64,000 bases of DNA from Litorimonas sp964511495 (GCA_964511495.1 CAZEFT010000008.1:59596-123595), one strand, 5' to 3'; positions 8,434 to 17,584 are shown, numbered from the stretch's first letter. Numbers and translations: made by a program. Notes: generated by a model from the sequence alone, not told the origin.

Positions 8434-10503
8434 ATGAAAGCTATGAAACATTTAATTCTGCCAAGCCTTGTGGTGATAGGTTTGGTTGCCTGTAATTCGG
8501 GCGGGGATATGAATAAAGACACAACGGCGGTTGTTACCGAGATGGCGAGTGCCAAATTAGGTGAATTTGGTATCGCCACAGAAAACATGGATGAGAGCGT
8601 CGATCCGGGCGATAATTTCTTTGAATATGTCAACGGTACATGGTTGAAGACAACAGAAATTCCGTCTGATCGTTCACGTTATGGCAGTTTCTCTATTTTA
8701 AGAGACCAAGCCGAAGCCCGTGTCAGAAAAATCATCGAAGACGCCGCATCAAAAGAGAATCCAAGTGCGGACGAAAAACGTATTGGCGATTTCTATAATG
8801 CCTACCTCGATGTTGCCACGATTGAAGAGAAAGGGTTAAGCCCGCTTCAAGCAGATTTGGATCGAATCGCTGCGGCTTCGACACATGAAGATGTTTTAGA
8901 TCTTATGACGGATATCCGTTTGGGATTAGACTCTCCTGTCGCGCCCTATATCTATATCGATGCCAAACAGAATGATGAATATACGGTCTATCTGACGCAA
9001 TCCGGTTTAGGCTTACCGAACCGAAATTATTATTTCGATGAAGGGGAGCGTTCGGACGCTATTCGGGCGGCTTACGTCGATTTCCTTGCCAAAATGTTGG
9101 ACGAAGCGGGTGTTGCGAATGCAGCGGATCGCGCCAAAGCCGTTATGGCGTTTGAAACAGATTTGGCCGAAGGTCATTGGGACCGGGTCAAGCAGCGCAA
9201 TCGCGACTTAACCTATAATAAAATGACGCGCAGCGAATTAAATGAGCTGGCGCCCGGCATGATGTTTGACAAAGCGTTCACCAATATCGGGTTGGCCAAT
9301 CAAGCCGAAGTGGTCGTTCGCGAAAAGTCAGCGGTTGAGAATGCGGCAAAAGTTTTTGCCGAAACAGATGTCGCTGTTCTGAAAGATTATCTGACCGCGA
9401 GTTTGATTTCCAATCACTCGTCTTACCTGCCGAAAACTATTCGGGATGCGAGTTTTGACTTCTACGGACGGACATTGCGCGGCCAAGAAGAACAGCGCCC
9501 TCGCTGGAAACGTGGCGTGTCACAGGTCAATGGGACATTGGGTGAGGTTGTCGGTAAGGTCTATGTGAAGGAGCACTTCCCGCCAGAGTCCAAAGCGCAA
9601 ATGCAGGAATTGGTTGAAAACCTTCGTGCCTCTTTCAAAGACGGCATCGATAATCTCGAATGGATGGGTGAAGACACCAAAGAACAAGCGCAATATAAGC
9701 TTAAAAAGTTTAATCCGAAGATTGGTTATCCTGATCGGTGGGAGACTTATGAAGGTCTGAATGTTGATAAAGATGACCTTATCGGAACCGTGAAAAGCTC
9801 GCGTGAATGGTCATGGAATGATTCCTTGAGCCAGTTAGGCGGGCCGATTGATCGCGACGAATGGGGCATGACACCTCAAACCGTCAATGCCTATTACAAT
9901 TCCGTTCTTAACGAGATTGTTTTTCCGGCGGCTATTCTGGACGCGCCTTTCTTTGATCCGAATGCAGACCCCGCGGTTAATTATGGCGGTATCGGCGCGG
10001 TGATCGGCCACGAAATGGGCCATGGTTTTGATGATCAGGGCCGTAAATCCGATGGTGATGGTATCCAACGCGATTGGTGGACGGAAGAAGATGCCGAAGG
10101 CTTCAAAGTCCGCGCGGCTGATTTAGCCAAGCAATATAGTGAGTTTGAACCTCTTCCGGGTGAATTCCTCAATGGTGAGCTGGGTCTCGGGGAAAATATC
10201 GGTGACCTGACAGGTGTCACGATGGCTTACGACGCTTATAAGCGCTCATTGGGTGGAAAAGAAGCGCCGATCATTGATGGCTTCACCGGCGATCAACGCT
10301 TCTTTATGGCCTGGGCGCAAGTCTGGGCGATTAAATGGAAAGATGCAGCACTTTCCGCCCAGATCAAAAATGGCCCGCACAGTCCGGGTGAATTCCGTGC
10401 CAATGGTATCGTCCGAAATTTCGGACCTTGGTATGATGCCTTTGGAGTTACGGAAGATGATGCCATGTATTTGCCACCTGAAAAGCGCGTCAAAATCTGG
10501 TAG
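8434..10503 (+). CDS. M13 family zinc metallopeptidase, lipoprotein
   Basis: Neprilysin/PepO-type endopeptidase of 689 residues from the chosen ATG at 8434 (MKAMKHLILPSLV). The open frame extends upstream to a TTG at 8320, but that part spans a hairpin and lacks a signal; the ATG at 8434 gives a clean lipoprotein signal (VIGLVAC). Catalytic zinc motif HEMGH is at about residues 526-530 and the third ligand at Glu587 in GENIGD. The family signatures NAYYN and GHGFDDQGR are also present. It probably trims peptides at the cell surface or in the periplasm. A strong intrinsic terminator follows, so it appears to be a single-gene unit after the efflux operon. Confidence 0.92.
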   Translation: MKAMKHLILPSLVVIGLVACNSGGDMNKDTTAVVTEMASAKLGEFGIATENMDESVDPGDNFFEYVNGTWLKTTEIPSDRSRYGSFSILRDQAEARVRKIIEDAASKENPSADEKRIGDFYNAYLDVATIEEKGLSPLQADLDRIAAASTHEDVLDLMTDIRLGLDSPVAPYIYIDAKQNDEYTVYLTQSGLGLPNRNYYFDEGERSDAIRAAYVDFLAKMLDEAGVANAADRAKAVMAFETDLAEGHWDRVKQRNRDLTYNKMTRSELNELAPGMMFDKAFTNIGLANQAEVVVREKSAVENAAKVFAETDVAVLKDYLTASLISNHSSYLPKTIRDASFDFYGRTLRGQEEQRPRWKRGVSQVNGTLGEVVGKVYVKEHFPPESKAQMQELVENLRASFKDGIDNLEWMGEDTKEQAQYKLKKFNPKIGYPDRWETYEGLNVDKDDLIGTVKSSREWSWNDSLSQLGGPIDRDEWGMTPQTVNAYYNSVLNEIVFPAAILDAPFFDPNADPAVNYGGIGAVIGHEMGHGFDDQGRKSDGDGIQRDWWTEEDAEGFKVRAADLAKQYSEFEPLPGEFLNGELGLGENIGDLTGVTMAYDAYKRSLGGKEAPIIDGFTGDQRFFMAWAQVWAIKWKDAALSAQIKNGPHSPGEFRANGIVRNFGPWYDAFGVTEDDAMYLPPEKRVKIW

Positions 10504-10527
10504 TTAACTCCCTAAGTATATTGAGAG

Positions 10528-10550
10528 GCCCGCTTTGGCGGGCTTTTTTT
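10528..10550 (+). terminator. Rho-independent terminator after the M13 peptidase
   Basis: GCCCGC (10528-10533), loop TTTG, GCGGGC (10538-10543), then seven T residues. It lies 25 bp after the peptidase stop. Confidence 0.9.
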
Positions 10551-10664
10551 ATAGAGAAATGTATTCGGCGTGGGGCAGAAACACAGTTGTGACTTGAGGC
10601 GAAGCGCTCCCTCTGCCAGAGCCTATGACGAGGTCAATGACAGACAAATCTAAGAGGGAAAACC

Positions 10665-11543
10665 ATGACGGATGAATGGGTATTGGGTATTATTGGCGGC
10701 TCGGGTCTTTATGATATTGACGGCCTCACCAATCCACAATGGGTCGAAATCGACACGCCTTGGGGCTCACCGTCTGATGCCGTTTTATTTGCCGAATATA
10801 AGGGCGTAAAGCTCCGTTTTCTGCCGCGCCATGGTCGGGCTCATGCCTTGTCTCCGTCGGATTTAAACTATCGCGCTAATATTGATGTTATGAAGCGGGC
10901 AGGCTGTACGGATATATTGTCTTTATCTGCTGTCGGGTCTTTGCAAGAGGCCTATGCGCCCGGTGATTTCGTTGTGGTCGATCAATTTATTGACCGCACA
11001 TTTAAACGGGAAAAGAGCTTTTTTGGTGAGGGTTGTGTCGCTCATGTCAGTGTCGCTGACCCGGTTTGTGAGCGTCTGGCGGGTCTGGCCGCGGAGGCCG
11101 CAGCGATGAGCGGAGCCAAAATTCACAAAGGCGGCACCTATCTGGCGATGGAAGGCCCGCAATTCTCAACCAAAGCGGAAAGCCGTCTTTACCGCCAATG
11201 GGGCTGTGACATCATTGGTATGACGAACATGCCCGAAGCGAAACTGGCCCGCGAGGCGGAGTTGCCTTATGCCACAATCGGTATGGTGACGGATTATGAC
11301 TGTTGGCATGAAGATCACGGAAATGTCGATGTGGCGGCTGTGATTGCCGTTTTGCGTCAGAATGCAGATCGCGCGCGCGCAACAGTGAAGGCTTTAATCA
11401 CGATGCTGTCTCAGCAAAAGAGAACGCCCTCACCACAAGGGATTGAGACAAATCTTGATGTCGCCATCATTACGGCACCAGAAGCCAGAGACCCAAAACG
11501 TCTCGCTATGTTGGATGCCGTGGCGGGCCGCGTCTTAAAATAA
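10665..11543 (+). CDS. mtnP: S-methyl-5'-thioadenosine phosphorylase
   Basis: 292-residue purine nucleoside phosphorylase of the MTAP group. It cleaves methylthioadenosine with phosphate to adenine and methylthioribose-1-phosphate, recycling the by-product of polyamine or homoserine lactone synthesis. Visible motifs are the phosphate loop GIIGGSGLYD near the N-terminus, TPWGSPSDAV, RHGRAHALSPSDLNYRANI, the substrate loop EGPQFSTKAESR, IIGMTNMPEAKLAREAE and VTDYDCWHEDH. These match MTAP rather than PNP, which usually has Asn where MTAP has Asp in the base-binding segment (established family knowledge). AGAGGG precedes the start. No methionine-salvage partner is adjacent. Confidence 0.93.
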   Translation: MTDEWVLGIIGGSGLYDIDGLTNPQWVEIDTPWGSPSDAVLFAEYKGVKLRFLPRHGRAHALSPSDLNYRANIDVMKRAGCTDILSLSAVGSLQEAYAPGDFVVVDQFIDRTFKREKSFFGEGCVAHVSVADPVCERLAGLAAEAAAMSGAKIHKGGTYLAMEGPQFSTKAESRLYRQWGCDIIGMTNMPEAKLAREAELPYATIGMVTDYDCWHEDHGNVDVAAVIAVLRQNADRARATVKALITMLSQQKRTPSPQGIETNLDVAIITAPEARDPKRLAMLDAVAGRVLK

Positions 11544-11549
11544 GACGGA

Positions 11550-11624
11550 TTATAAAGCCATTGCGCCAAAAACAATGGACGCAATAATGCTTAATACGGC
11601 AGTCAGAAATACAAGACTTAACAT
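11550..11624 (-). CDS. 24-residue hydrophobic peptide (candidate small membrane protein)
   Basis: On the minus strand an AAGGAG site lies 7 nt before an ATG at 11624, opening a 24-codon frame MLSLVFLTAVLSIIASIVFG followed by AMAL and TAA. The whole peptide could be one membrane helix with no charged residues. It is too short for standard gene calls but has the textbook ribosome spacing and ideal composition. It sits 6 bp past the end of mtnP on the opposite strand. No function can be assigned. Confidence 0.55.
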   Translation of the reverse strand: MLSLVFLTAVLSIIASIVFGAMAL

Positions 11625-11678
11625 GTCTCGTCTCCTTTCAATGTCGCCCTAAAGTGCAAACCGAATCAAAGTTGTTAG

Positions 11679-12353
11679 TTAAAGATTCTGTGCGCCCCAA
11701 AGATGGCGATTTGATGTCCAACCCCTTATTCCATTCCCTGAAGTAACGCGGCACCATCCATTTTGGTTGCATTCTTCGAGCTTTAATAAAGCTCCTGCAT
11801 CCGTTGCCGCGACGATTTTTGCATTGTCTTTTGGTTTAGACCGCAAATTTGTTTCCGATGTGGTCAGTACAAAGCGTTCACCAGAGAGGGCCGGGCGTCT
11901 GACCCAAGCTTCGTCTCCGTTCACATCCCTGACTTTACGCCACATTTCGGTTTCGGCAACGATGATCAAAGGCAAGCCCCGACGGCGATATTGCCACGCA
12001 ATCGAATGATCGCGACTGGGGCCCGTGCGCCCGTTCACTTTGCCAAATTTTAAACTCACATAACGCGGCACGGGAAAGCCCGAAGGAGTCTCTGTTGCCG
12101 CTTTCCGAAAATAAGTGTCTTTTTTTTGTACTGGTGCCTCTTTTCGAATGATGCGTGGTGCCGGAGCGGTATTTTCAGCTATAGCCGTTTCGCCTTGAGC
12201 GTCAGACTGGAATTGAGCGGAAGCCGCACCGATAGAGCCCACTGCGACAGAAGCGGTCACAACCATGGCGAGGACGGCCCAGCGAGAAACGGATGATTTG
12301 CGGGTGCCGCGACGTCCGTGCTGACCGGCTTTATGAGAGCCAATTTTAGACAT
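11679..12353 (-). CDS. Exported bacterial SH3-domain protein
   Basis: 224 residues. A basic N-terminus (KAGQHGRRGTRK) precedes a membrane or signal segment (AVLAMVVTASVAVGSIGAASA). The C-terminal 130 residues carry two SH3-like (SH3_4 type) repeats: VNGRTGPSRDHSIAWQYRRRGLP and ETNLRSKPKDNAKIV, ending with a GIRGWTSNRHLWG segment. Such domains usually bind cell-wall peptides; the precise role is unknown. It is divergent from the 2-hydroxyacid dehydrogenase gene at 12479, a neighbourhood I recall from other alphaproteobacteria (from memory, not checked). Confidence 0.82.
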   Translation of the reverse strand: MSKIGSHKAGQHGRRGTRKSSVSRWAVLAMVVTASVAVGSIGAASAQFQSDAQGETAIAENTAPAPRIIRKEAPVQKKDTYFRKAATETPSGFPVPRYVSLKFGKVNGRTGPSRDHSIAWQYRRRGLPLIIVAETEMWRKVRDVNGDEAWVRRPALSGERFVLTTSETNLRSKPKDNAKIVAATDAGALLKLEECNQNGWCRVTSGNGIRGWTSNRHLWGAQNL

Positions 12354-12478
12354 GAGACAAGACGTGCCGCGATTCGTGTTAATCTTCGGTTAAAGAGAAG
12401 AAATTTCGGTCAGAATACGCTGTATTTTACTTGAGTTTTCGCCTGTTAAAGCGCTTATTATGCCGGAAAGAGAGACTC

Positions 12479-13480
12479 ATGAAACAAAAACCCACTGTTT
12501 TCGTCACCCGAAAATTGCCCGATGTCATTGAGACCCGTATGCGGGACTTGTTTGATGCACGGTTGAGGACTGAGGATACGCCGCTCACCGAGGCTGAACT
12601 TAAATCGGCTATTGCTGATTGCGATGTCTTTGTCCCGACGGTGACGGATGCCATCACTGCGGAAGTGATTAATGCAGCATCTGAGCGATTAAAACTGATC
12701 GCTAATTTTGGGGCAGGGACAAACCATATTGATGTGGCGAGTGCCTATCAAAAAGGGATTACGGTTACAAACACGCCTGACGTTTTAACCGAAGACACGG
12801 CCGATTTGGCTATGGCACTAATTCTGGCTGTACCCCGACGCCTGATTGAAGGCGATCAGCAAATGCGCGCGGGCGGTTTTAAAGGTTGGGCGCCGACCCA
12901 TATGTTGGGCCATCGGGTGCGTGGGAAAGCTTTGGGTATTATCGGCATGGGCCGTATTGGACAGGCTGTTGCGCGCCGTGCCAATGCTTTTGGGTTGTCT
13001 GTGCATTATCATAATCGCCACCCTATTCCCAAAGGTATCGAATCCTCGCTTTGTGCTCAATATTGGGATGATTTAGATGCCATGTTAGAGGCGGTGAATA
13101 TTCTGTCTCTTAATTGCCCGCTGACTCCCGCAACTCATCACTTGATGGATGAAAGACGGCTCAAGCTCTTGGGCGCTGACAGCTATATTGTGAACACCTC
13201 ACGCGGCGAGGTTATTGACGAAAGCGCTTTGGCAAAAGCGTTGTCGACCGGAACGATTGCCGGAGCCGGATTAGATGTTTACGAAAACGAACCCGATGCA
13301 CACCCTGACTTGATGAACTTACCCAATGTGATTCTGGCCCCTCATATCGGCTCGGCTACACATGAGAGCCGCCGTGAAATGGGTGAGAAAGTGCTTATAA
13401 ATATTCAGGCAAAAATGGACCATCATGCTTGTCCAGACCGTGTTTTACCACCCGGAGCCCGTGTTAGTCTCGCTTCGTAA
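12479..13480 (+). CDS. D-isomer-specific 2-hydroxyacid dehydrogenase (glyoxylate/hydroxypyruvate reductase type)
   Basis: 333-residue NAD(P)H-dependent dehydrogenase. The start chosen is the ATG at 12479 (MKQKPTVFVTRKLPD), preceded by GGAAAGAGAG; the frame continues upstream to a TTG but that extension is not family-like. The Rossmann motif GKALGIIGMGRIGQAVARR is followed by the catalytic-domain signatures NCPLTPATHHLMDERRL and NTSRGEVIDESALAKAL. The catalytic Arg, Glu and His lie in the latter, in YENEP and in APHIGSATHESR. The closest named functions are glyoxylate reductase (GyaR) or hydroxypyruvate reductase, but the substrate cannot be read off. Confidence 0.9.
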   Translation: MKQKPTVFVTRKLPDVIETRMRDLFDARLRTEDTPLTEAELKSAIADCDVFVPTVTDAITAEVINAASERLKLIANFGAGTNHIDVASAYQKGITVTNTPDVLTEDTADLAMALILAVPRRLIEGDQQMRAGGFKGWAPTHMLGHRVRGKALGIIGMGRIGQAVARRANAFGLSVHYHNRHPIPKGIESSLCAQYWDDLDAMLEAVNILSLNCPLTPATHHLMDERRLKLLGADSYIVNTSRGEVIDESALAKALSTGTIAGAGLDVYENEPDAHPDLMNLPNVILAPHIGSATHESRREMGEKVLINIQAKMDHHACPDRVLPPGARVSLAS

Positions 13481-13656
13481 AATCTCATCACCGGCAACTT
13501 ACACGCCTTCGTGAGTTGTCAGTCTATTTAGCGGGGCATAGAGATTACCCAAAGAGGATATCAAGAGAGACGGTAAAGTGGCAACCGTTTTCTAATCCGC
13601 CTCTTCTTCACAATGAAGTTTTACCCTCAATGACAGGTCACTTTAAGGAGCACTTT

Positions 13657-14616
13657 ATGCCTACATCCTTCTCATCCGGTTTTATAACATTGGCCTTGGC
13701 TCTGTCGGTTACGGCGGGTTTGTCCGCTTCGGTTCATGCGCGTCACGATAATCATCAAAATGAGAAAGCCAAAGAGCAGGCTGAAACGATGAGGGCTGAA
13801 AAGGCTCCTGATATTTCAACCAAAAAATTGGCAGATGGATTTTACATGCTAGTCGGGCCCGGTGGGAATATTGGTGTGAGCGTCGGAGATGACGGCGTTT
13901 ATGTGATTGATGATAAGTTCTCACGCTTTGCAGACCAGATCATCTATCGCATTCAGGAAATTTCAGGCAAACCTATTCGTTATGTGCTCAACACTCATTA
14001 TCACGGCGACCACACGGGTGCGAATGCCGAAATGAAAGAGACAGGCGCAACGATTATGGCGCATGATAATGTGCGCAAGCGCATGGGCATGACATTTGAG
14101 AACAAGACATGGGGCCGTACAGTTGAAGCCGTAGATGAGGCGCTGTGGCCGACATTAACGTTCTCCGATACGGCGACACTTCACTTTAATAGCCAGACTG
14201 TGAAAGCTATTCATGTGCCGCATGCCCATACGGATGGGGATAGTATTGTTCATTTCGCGCCTGCCAATATCATTCATATGGGCGATAATTACTTCAATGG
14301 CATGTTCCCTTATATTGATGTCGATGGCGGTGGGACCTTACAGGGCATGATCAAAGCGCAGACTCAGGCCATTAATTTATCTGATGAGGCCACTCAAATT
14401 ATCCCCGGACATGGCCCAATGGCAACGAAGTCTGATCTCGAAAGTAGTCGGGATATATTGGTCGATATTTTGTCGCGTGTGCGGTCCGCAAAAGAGCGCC
14501 GACTTTCGATTGATGAAGCGGCCAAGGCTGTGCCTTTAAACGAATATAAGAGCCTCGCCTCTTTTATCGATCAGGACAAAATGGTACGCACAGCTTACCG
14601 ATCATTGGAAAAATAA
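13657..14616 (+). CDS. Secreted metallo-beta-lactamase-fold hydrolase
   Basis: 319 residues from the ATG at 13657, which has AAGGAG 6 nt upstream and begins a signal peptide (ITLALALSVTAGLSASVHA). A longer frame from 13516 lacks a signal. Zinc ligands are in THYHGDHTGAN (His114, His116, Asp118, His119), HAHTDGD (His191) and GHGP (His252). The fold covers many hydrolases. The spacing and lack of class B1 features argue against a true beta-lactamase; the nearest look-alikes are periplasmic lactonase or quinohemoprotein-associated hydrolases. It is 21 bp upstream of the aminotransferase gene and may be co-transcribed with it. Confidence 0.85.
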   Translation: MPTSFSSGFITLALALSVTAGLSASVHARHDNHQNEKAKEQAETMRAEKAPDISTKKLADGFYMLVGPGGNIGVSVGDDGVYVIDDKFSRFADQIIYRIQEISGKPIRYVLNTHYHGDHTGANAEMKETGATIMAHDNVRKRMGMTFENKTWGRTVEAVDEALWPTLTFSDTATLHFNSQTVKAIHVPHAHTDGDSIVHFAPANIIHMGDNYFNGMFPYIDVDGGGTLQGMIKAQTQAINLSDEATQIIPGHGPMATKSDLESSRDILVDILSRVRSAKERRLSIDEAAKAVPLNEYKSLASFIDQDKMVRTAYRSLEK

Positions 14617-14637
14617 TTCGTCAAATAGCAGGTCTCT

Positions 14638-15552
14638 ATGTCTTACGGTTCTCATGCATATGTGGCAGATGCTCGGAATGAGACCGTCTATTTCAACGTC
14701 AATGGAGAGATGAAACGGCGAAAGGACGCCGTGGTAAATGTCTTCGATTCAGGTTTTATGCTGGGTGACGGTGTGTGGGAAGGTCTGCGCGTCCATCAGG
14801 GCCGAGTGGCCTTTTTACAAGATCATCTTGACCGGCTTTGGGAAGGGGCTGCGGCACTGGATATAGATATCGGCATTAGCCAAACAGAAATGACCGAGCG
14901 TCTGTATGCCACACTGGCAAAAAACGACATGGTCGAAGATGTCCATATCCGGTTGATGTTAACGCGTGGTTTGCGGTCTACGCCCTATCAAGACCCGCGC
15001 GTCATTGTCAGTCCGGCTACGATTGTGGTTGCGCCGGAATTTAAAAAAGCCGATCCCGAAACGGCAAAACGCCCTCTATCCCTTTACACTGTCGCCGTGA
15101 GACGAGGGCGGTCCGATGTGCAAGACCCCGGTCTTAATTCTCACTCTAAAATTAATTGCATCACAGCCTGTATTCAGGCGATTAAGGCTGGCGCCGATGA
15201 AGGCCTGATGCTTGACCCGCAGGGATTTGTTGCGACCTGTAATTCGACACATTTTTTCATTGTCCGAAACGGTGAAGTTTGGACATCAAGCGGGGATTAT
15301 TGTTTGGGCGGCATCACGCGTGGAAAAATCATAAACTTGTGTCGGGCCAATAATATTCCAGTCTTTCAGAAAAACTTTTCTTTGATGAAATGCTACAGCG
15401 CGGATGAGGCTTTCACGACCGGCACATTCGCAGGCCTTGCTCCCGTCGGTGAGATTGACGGACGCAAAATCGGCAATGGTCAACGCGGCCCGATGGTGGA
15501 ACGCTTACAAGCGCTCTATCTGGATCTTATTCACAAAGACACAGCAGGCTAG
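14638..15552 (+). CDS. Class IV PLP-dependent aminotransferase (IlvE/D-amino-acid transaminase superfamily)
   Basis: 304-residue fold-type IV transaminase. The Schiff-base lysine is Lys171 in LNSHSKINCI, and the N-terminal DSGFMLGDGVWEGLRVHQG is the usual substrate-side loop. The glutamate that normally contacts the PLP ring nitrogen in this fold (as in ...VxEG.. of branched-chain and D-alanine transaminases) appears replaced by threonine: the aligned segment reads GFVATCNSTHFF (about 197-208, Thr200). So it may belong to a divergent subfamily with its own chemistry. It overlaps nothing but is followed within 8 bp by the sulfotransferase gene, suggesting an operon with the upstream hydrolase. 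Confidence 0.85.
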   Translation: MSYGSHAYVADARNETVYFNVNGEMKRRKDAVVNVFDSGFMLGDGVWEGLRVHQGRVAFLQDHLDRLWEGAAALDIDIGISQTEMTERLYATLAKNDMVEDVHIRLMLTRGLRSTPYQDPRVIVSPATIVVAPEFKKADPETAKRPLSLYTVAVRRGRSDVQDPGLNSHSKINCITACIQAIKAGADEGLMLDPQGFVATCNSTHFFIVRNGEVWTSSGDYCLGGITRGKIINLCRANNIPVFQKNFSLMKCYSADEAFTTGTFAGLAPVGEIDGRKIGNGQRGPMVERLQALYLDLIHKDTAG

Positions 15553-15559
15553 TCACCGC

Positions 15560-16288
15560 ATGAGCCAAATTATCGCCATGTGGTCGGGGCCGAGAAACCT
15601 CTCTACCGCTATGATGCGGAGCTTTGGCGCTCGCCCTGATTGTGCGGTGATGGATGAGCCTTTTTTCGCACCATTTTTGTCTGTGACAGGTAAAGCCCAT
15701 CCCGGTCGCGAAGAAACACTCGCCACACATGAAACAGACCCTCTGAAAGTTGCTGCATCTTGCGCCCGGCCTCAGAATGAAAAAGATTATGTTTTTCAGA
15801 AACATATGCCGCACCATATGTTTGACGGTTTCCCCATGGATTGGGCGAAGTCGGCGAAACATTTTTTCCTTTTGCGTGAACCGATTCGTGTGATTGCTTC
15901 TTATGTGAAAGGGCGCGCTGAGTTTGAAACTGAAGATTTGGGGTTTGCACCGCAAAAACGTCTGTTTGAAAAACTGACGGATGATACGGGCGCAAGGCCA
16001 CCCGTCATTCACAGTGAGGATATTTTGCGCGATCCCAAAGCTGCTTTACGTGTTTTATGTGCCGCTCTTGATATGCCTTTTCATAAGAGCATGCTGTCTT
16101 GGTCTGCGGGTCCGAGAGCGGAAGACGGCGCATGGGCGCCTTATTGGTATGCGTCTGTTGAGCGTTCGACCGGGTTTGGTCCTCCGCCCACATCGCGACC
16201 TGAATTGCCGCGCGACTTAAAGCCAGTCTTGAAAGACTGTGAGAGAGATTATGAAGCGCTGTCGCAATACGCTTTAACGTTTGATTAA
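15560..16288 (+). CDS. Sulfotransferase-family protein
   Basis: 242 residues starting at the ATG at 15560 (MSQIIAMWSGPRNLSTAMM). The frame is open further upstream but that part overlaps the aminotransferase and is not family-like. The N-terminal P-loop-like WSGPRNLSTAMMRSF and the segment HFFLLREPIRVIASYVKGR correspond to the 5'-PSB and 3'-PB PAPS-binding loops of sulfotransferases. Its acceptor is unknown. The 8-bp gap to the class IV aminotransferase suggests a shared transcript and a joint substrate, perhaps an amino-acid derived metabolite (inference). Confidence 0.78.
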   Translation: MSQIIAMWSGPRNLSTAMMRSFGARPDCAVMDEPFFAPFLSVTGKAHPGREETLATHETDPLKVAASCARPQNEKDYVFQKHMPHHMFDGFPMDWAKSAKHFFLLREPIRVIASYVKGRAEFETEDLGFAPQKRLFEKLTDDTGARPPVIHSEDILRDPKAALRVLCAALDMPFHKSMLSWSAGPRAEDGAWAPYWYASVERSTGFGPPPTSRPELPRDLKPVLKDCERDYEALSQYALTFD

Positions 16289-16386
16289 CGACAAGAGATA
16301 AAATTTTCTCGGTCTCGCCTCTGGGGTGCAAGCGCTGGAAGCTATTAAATGACCCTGCCATCAATGCTCCGAAGAGGAGTTTTGAA

Positions 16387-16809
16387 ATGCGAAACCTGAC
16401 CTTTAAATGTGTGGCCGTTGCGGCGGCAATCTTAGCCTTTGTCCTGCCGGCTCAGGCCCAAGCGGCATGCGGACAAAGCAATGGATCTTATGTTGTCAGC
16501 TGTGAAAAAGGTGTGCAGGTTTACCGCCACCAAGCCAAATCTGCGACACCGCAAATGATGTATTCTCCCAATTCCGCGACAGCACGTGCTGAACAGCGCA
16601 ATGCGGCGACTGCCTTACAATTGGAAGCCCGGCGTGTCGCTATTGAAGAGCGCCGTCAGGCCGCAGAAGAAAGCGACCTGATCCGGACGCGTCGCGGATA
16701 TAATCGCGGCAGTGCTTATTCTCGTCGTTATGTCACCTATAGCGGACAAGGTTTTGCCAGGAGTCGCTTCCAACGTGCGCGAAATCGTGTGAGCGTGCGT
16801 CACCGCTAA
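16387..16809 (+). CDS. Small secreted arginine-rich protein, unknown function
   Basis: 140 residues with a clear signal peptide (VAVAAAILAFVLPAQAQA). The mature part has two cysteines near its start (in AACGQSN and VVSCEKG), then a helical segment rich in Ala, Glu and Arg (ARAEQRNAATALQLEARRVAIEERR). A basic, Tyr/Arg/Gly-rich tail follows (about 100-140). A GAGGAG site lies upstream of the ATG. I do not recognise a family. It converges on the minus-strand gene that ends 17 bp later, with no obvious terminator between them. Confidence 0.75.
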   Translation: MRNLTFKCVAVAAAILAFVLPAQAQAACGQSNGSYVVSCEKGVQVYRHQAKSATPQMMYSPNSATARAEQRNAATALQLEARRVAIEERRQAAEESDLIRTRRGYNRGSAYSRRYVTYSGQGFARSRFQRARNRVSVRHR

Positions 16810-16825
16810 TCTGAAGATTGCCGTA

Positions 16826-17575
16826 TTAAGTATTACGCGTTGAACAAGCGAGACAATTAGGGTCTCGGCTGAGTTTCAATGTTCGGCTTTCGGCTTTCAA
16901 TCCGTCATAAATCCAGAGCCGTCCGGCCAGAGTTTCTCCGGCTCCGGTAATATGTTTCACTGTTTCCATGGCCATCATACTGCCGACCACGCCTGCCAGA
17001 GCCCCCATGACACCGATTTGCGCACAAGTCTCGGCATCGGGCGGAATGTCTGGGACGAGGCAACGATAGCAAGGGCCGATTTTCTGACCGTCAAACAGGC
17101 TGACCTGTCCGACGAAACGCCCTAATGCTCCCGAAACCAAGGGAAGTCCAAGAGCCAAACAGGCTGCGTTAATATCAAAACGGGTTGCGAAATCATCGAC
17201 GCCGTCAAGGATGACGTCATGCCCTGCCAAAAGCGTCGGCGCATTCTCAGCCGTCAGACGGATTTGTTTGGGCTTGGCTTTCACATCTGGATTTAATTCA
17301 ATCAGCGTATCTGCCATGACCGAAGCCTTGGGCATGCCTCTGTCCATATGCACAAATTGCACTTGCCTTTGCAGGTTTGATGGCTCCACCACATCATCAT
17401 CAATAATGGTGATATGTCCAACACCTGCAGCGGCTAAATAAAGCCCCGCCGGGCCGCCTAATCCGCCTGCGCCGACAATGGCGACTTTGGCGTTGAGCAA
17501 TGCGGCCTGTCCCGGGCCGCCAATTTCTTTCAAAACCAGATGGCGTGCATACCGTTCAATTTGTTCGGGGCGCAA
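16826..17575 (-). CDS. MoeB/ThiF/HesA-type E1-like adenylyltransferase
   Basis: 249 residues. The ATP-binding Rossmann motif VAIVGAGGLGGPAGLYLAAAGVG, DDDVVEPSNLQRQ and the KASVMAD segment are the core of E1-like enzymes that adenylate the C-terminal glycine of ubiquitin-like sulfur carriers (MoaD, ThiS, CysO). Two Cys pairs for the structural zinc are visible: CYRC and CLAC near the C-terminus. Translation must start at a TTG (17575) because a stop lies just upstream in frame: the TAG of cysK, 9 bp before. This suggests translational coupling. No rhodanese domain is present. Next to a cysteine synthase it may serve protein-bound sulfur for cysteine, or molybdopterin; I cannot choose. Confidence 0.85.
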   Translation of the reverse strand: MRPEQIERYARHLVLKEIGGPGQAALLNAKVAIVGAGGLGGPAGLYLAAAGVGHITIIDDDVVEPSNLQRQVQFVHMDRGMPKASVMADTLIELNPDVKAKPKQIRLTAENAPTLLAGHDVILDGVDDFATRFDINAACLALGLPLVSGALGRFVGQVSLFDGQKIGPCYRCLVPDIPPDAETCAQIGVMGALAGVVGSMMAMETVKHITGAGETLAGRLWIYDGLKAESRTLKLSRDPNCLACSTRNT

Positions 17576-17584
17576 TGAACGGCT

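Noticed and set aside
13657..14616. Metallo-beta-lactamase antibiotic resistance gene
   Set aside because: Only the general fold and zinc motif are shared; sequence around the ligands does not fit known class B enzymes.
15527..16012. Minus-strand frame of 161 residues
   Set aside because: It is a shadow of the sulfotransferase gene with no signal or motif.
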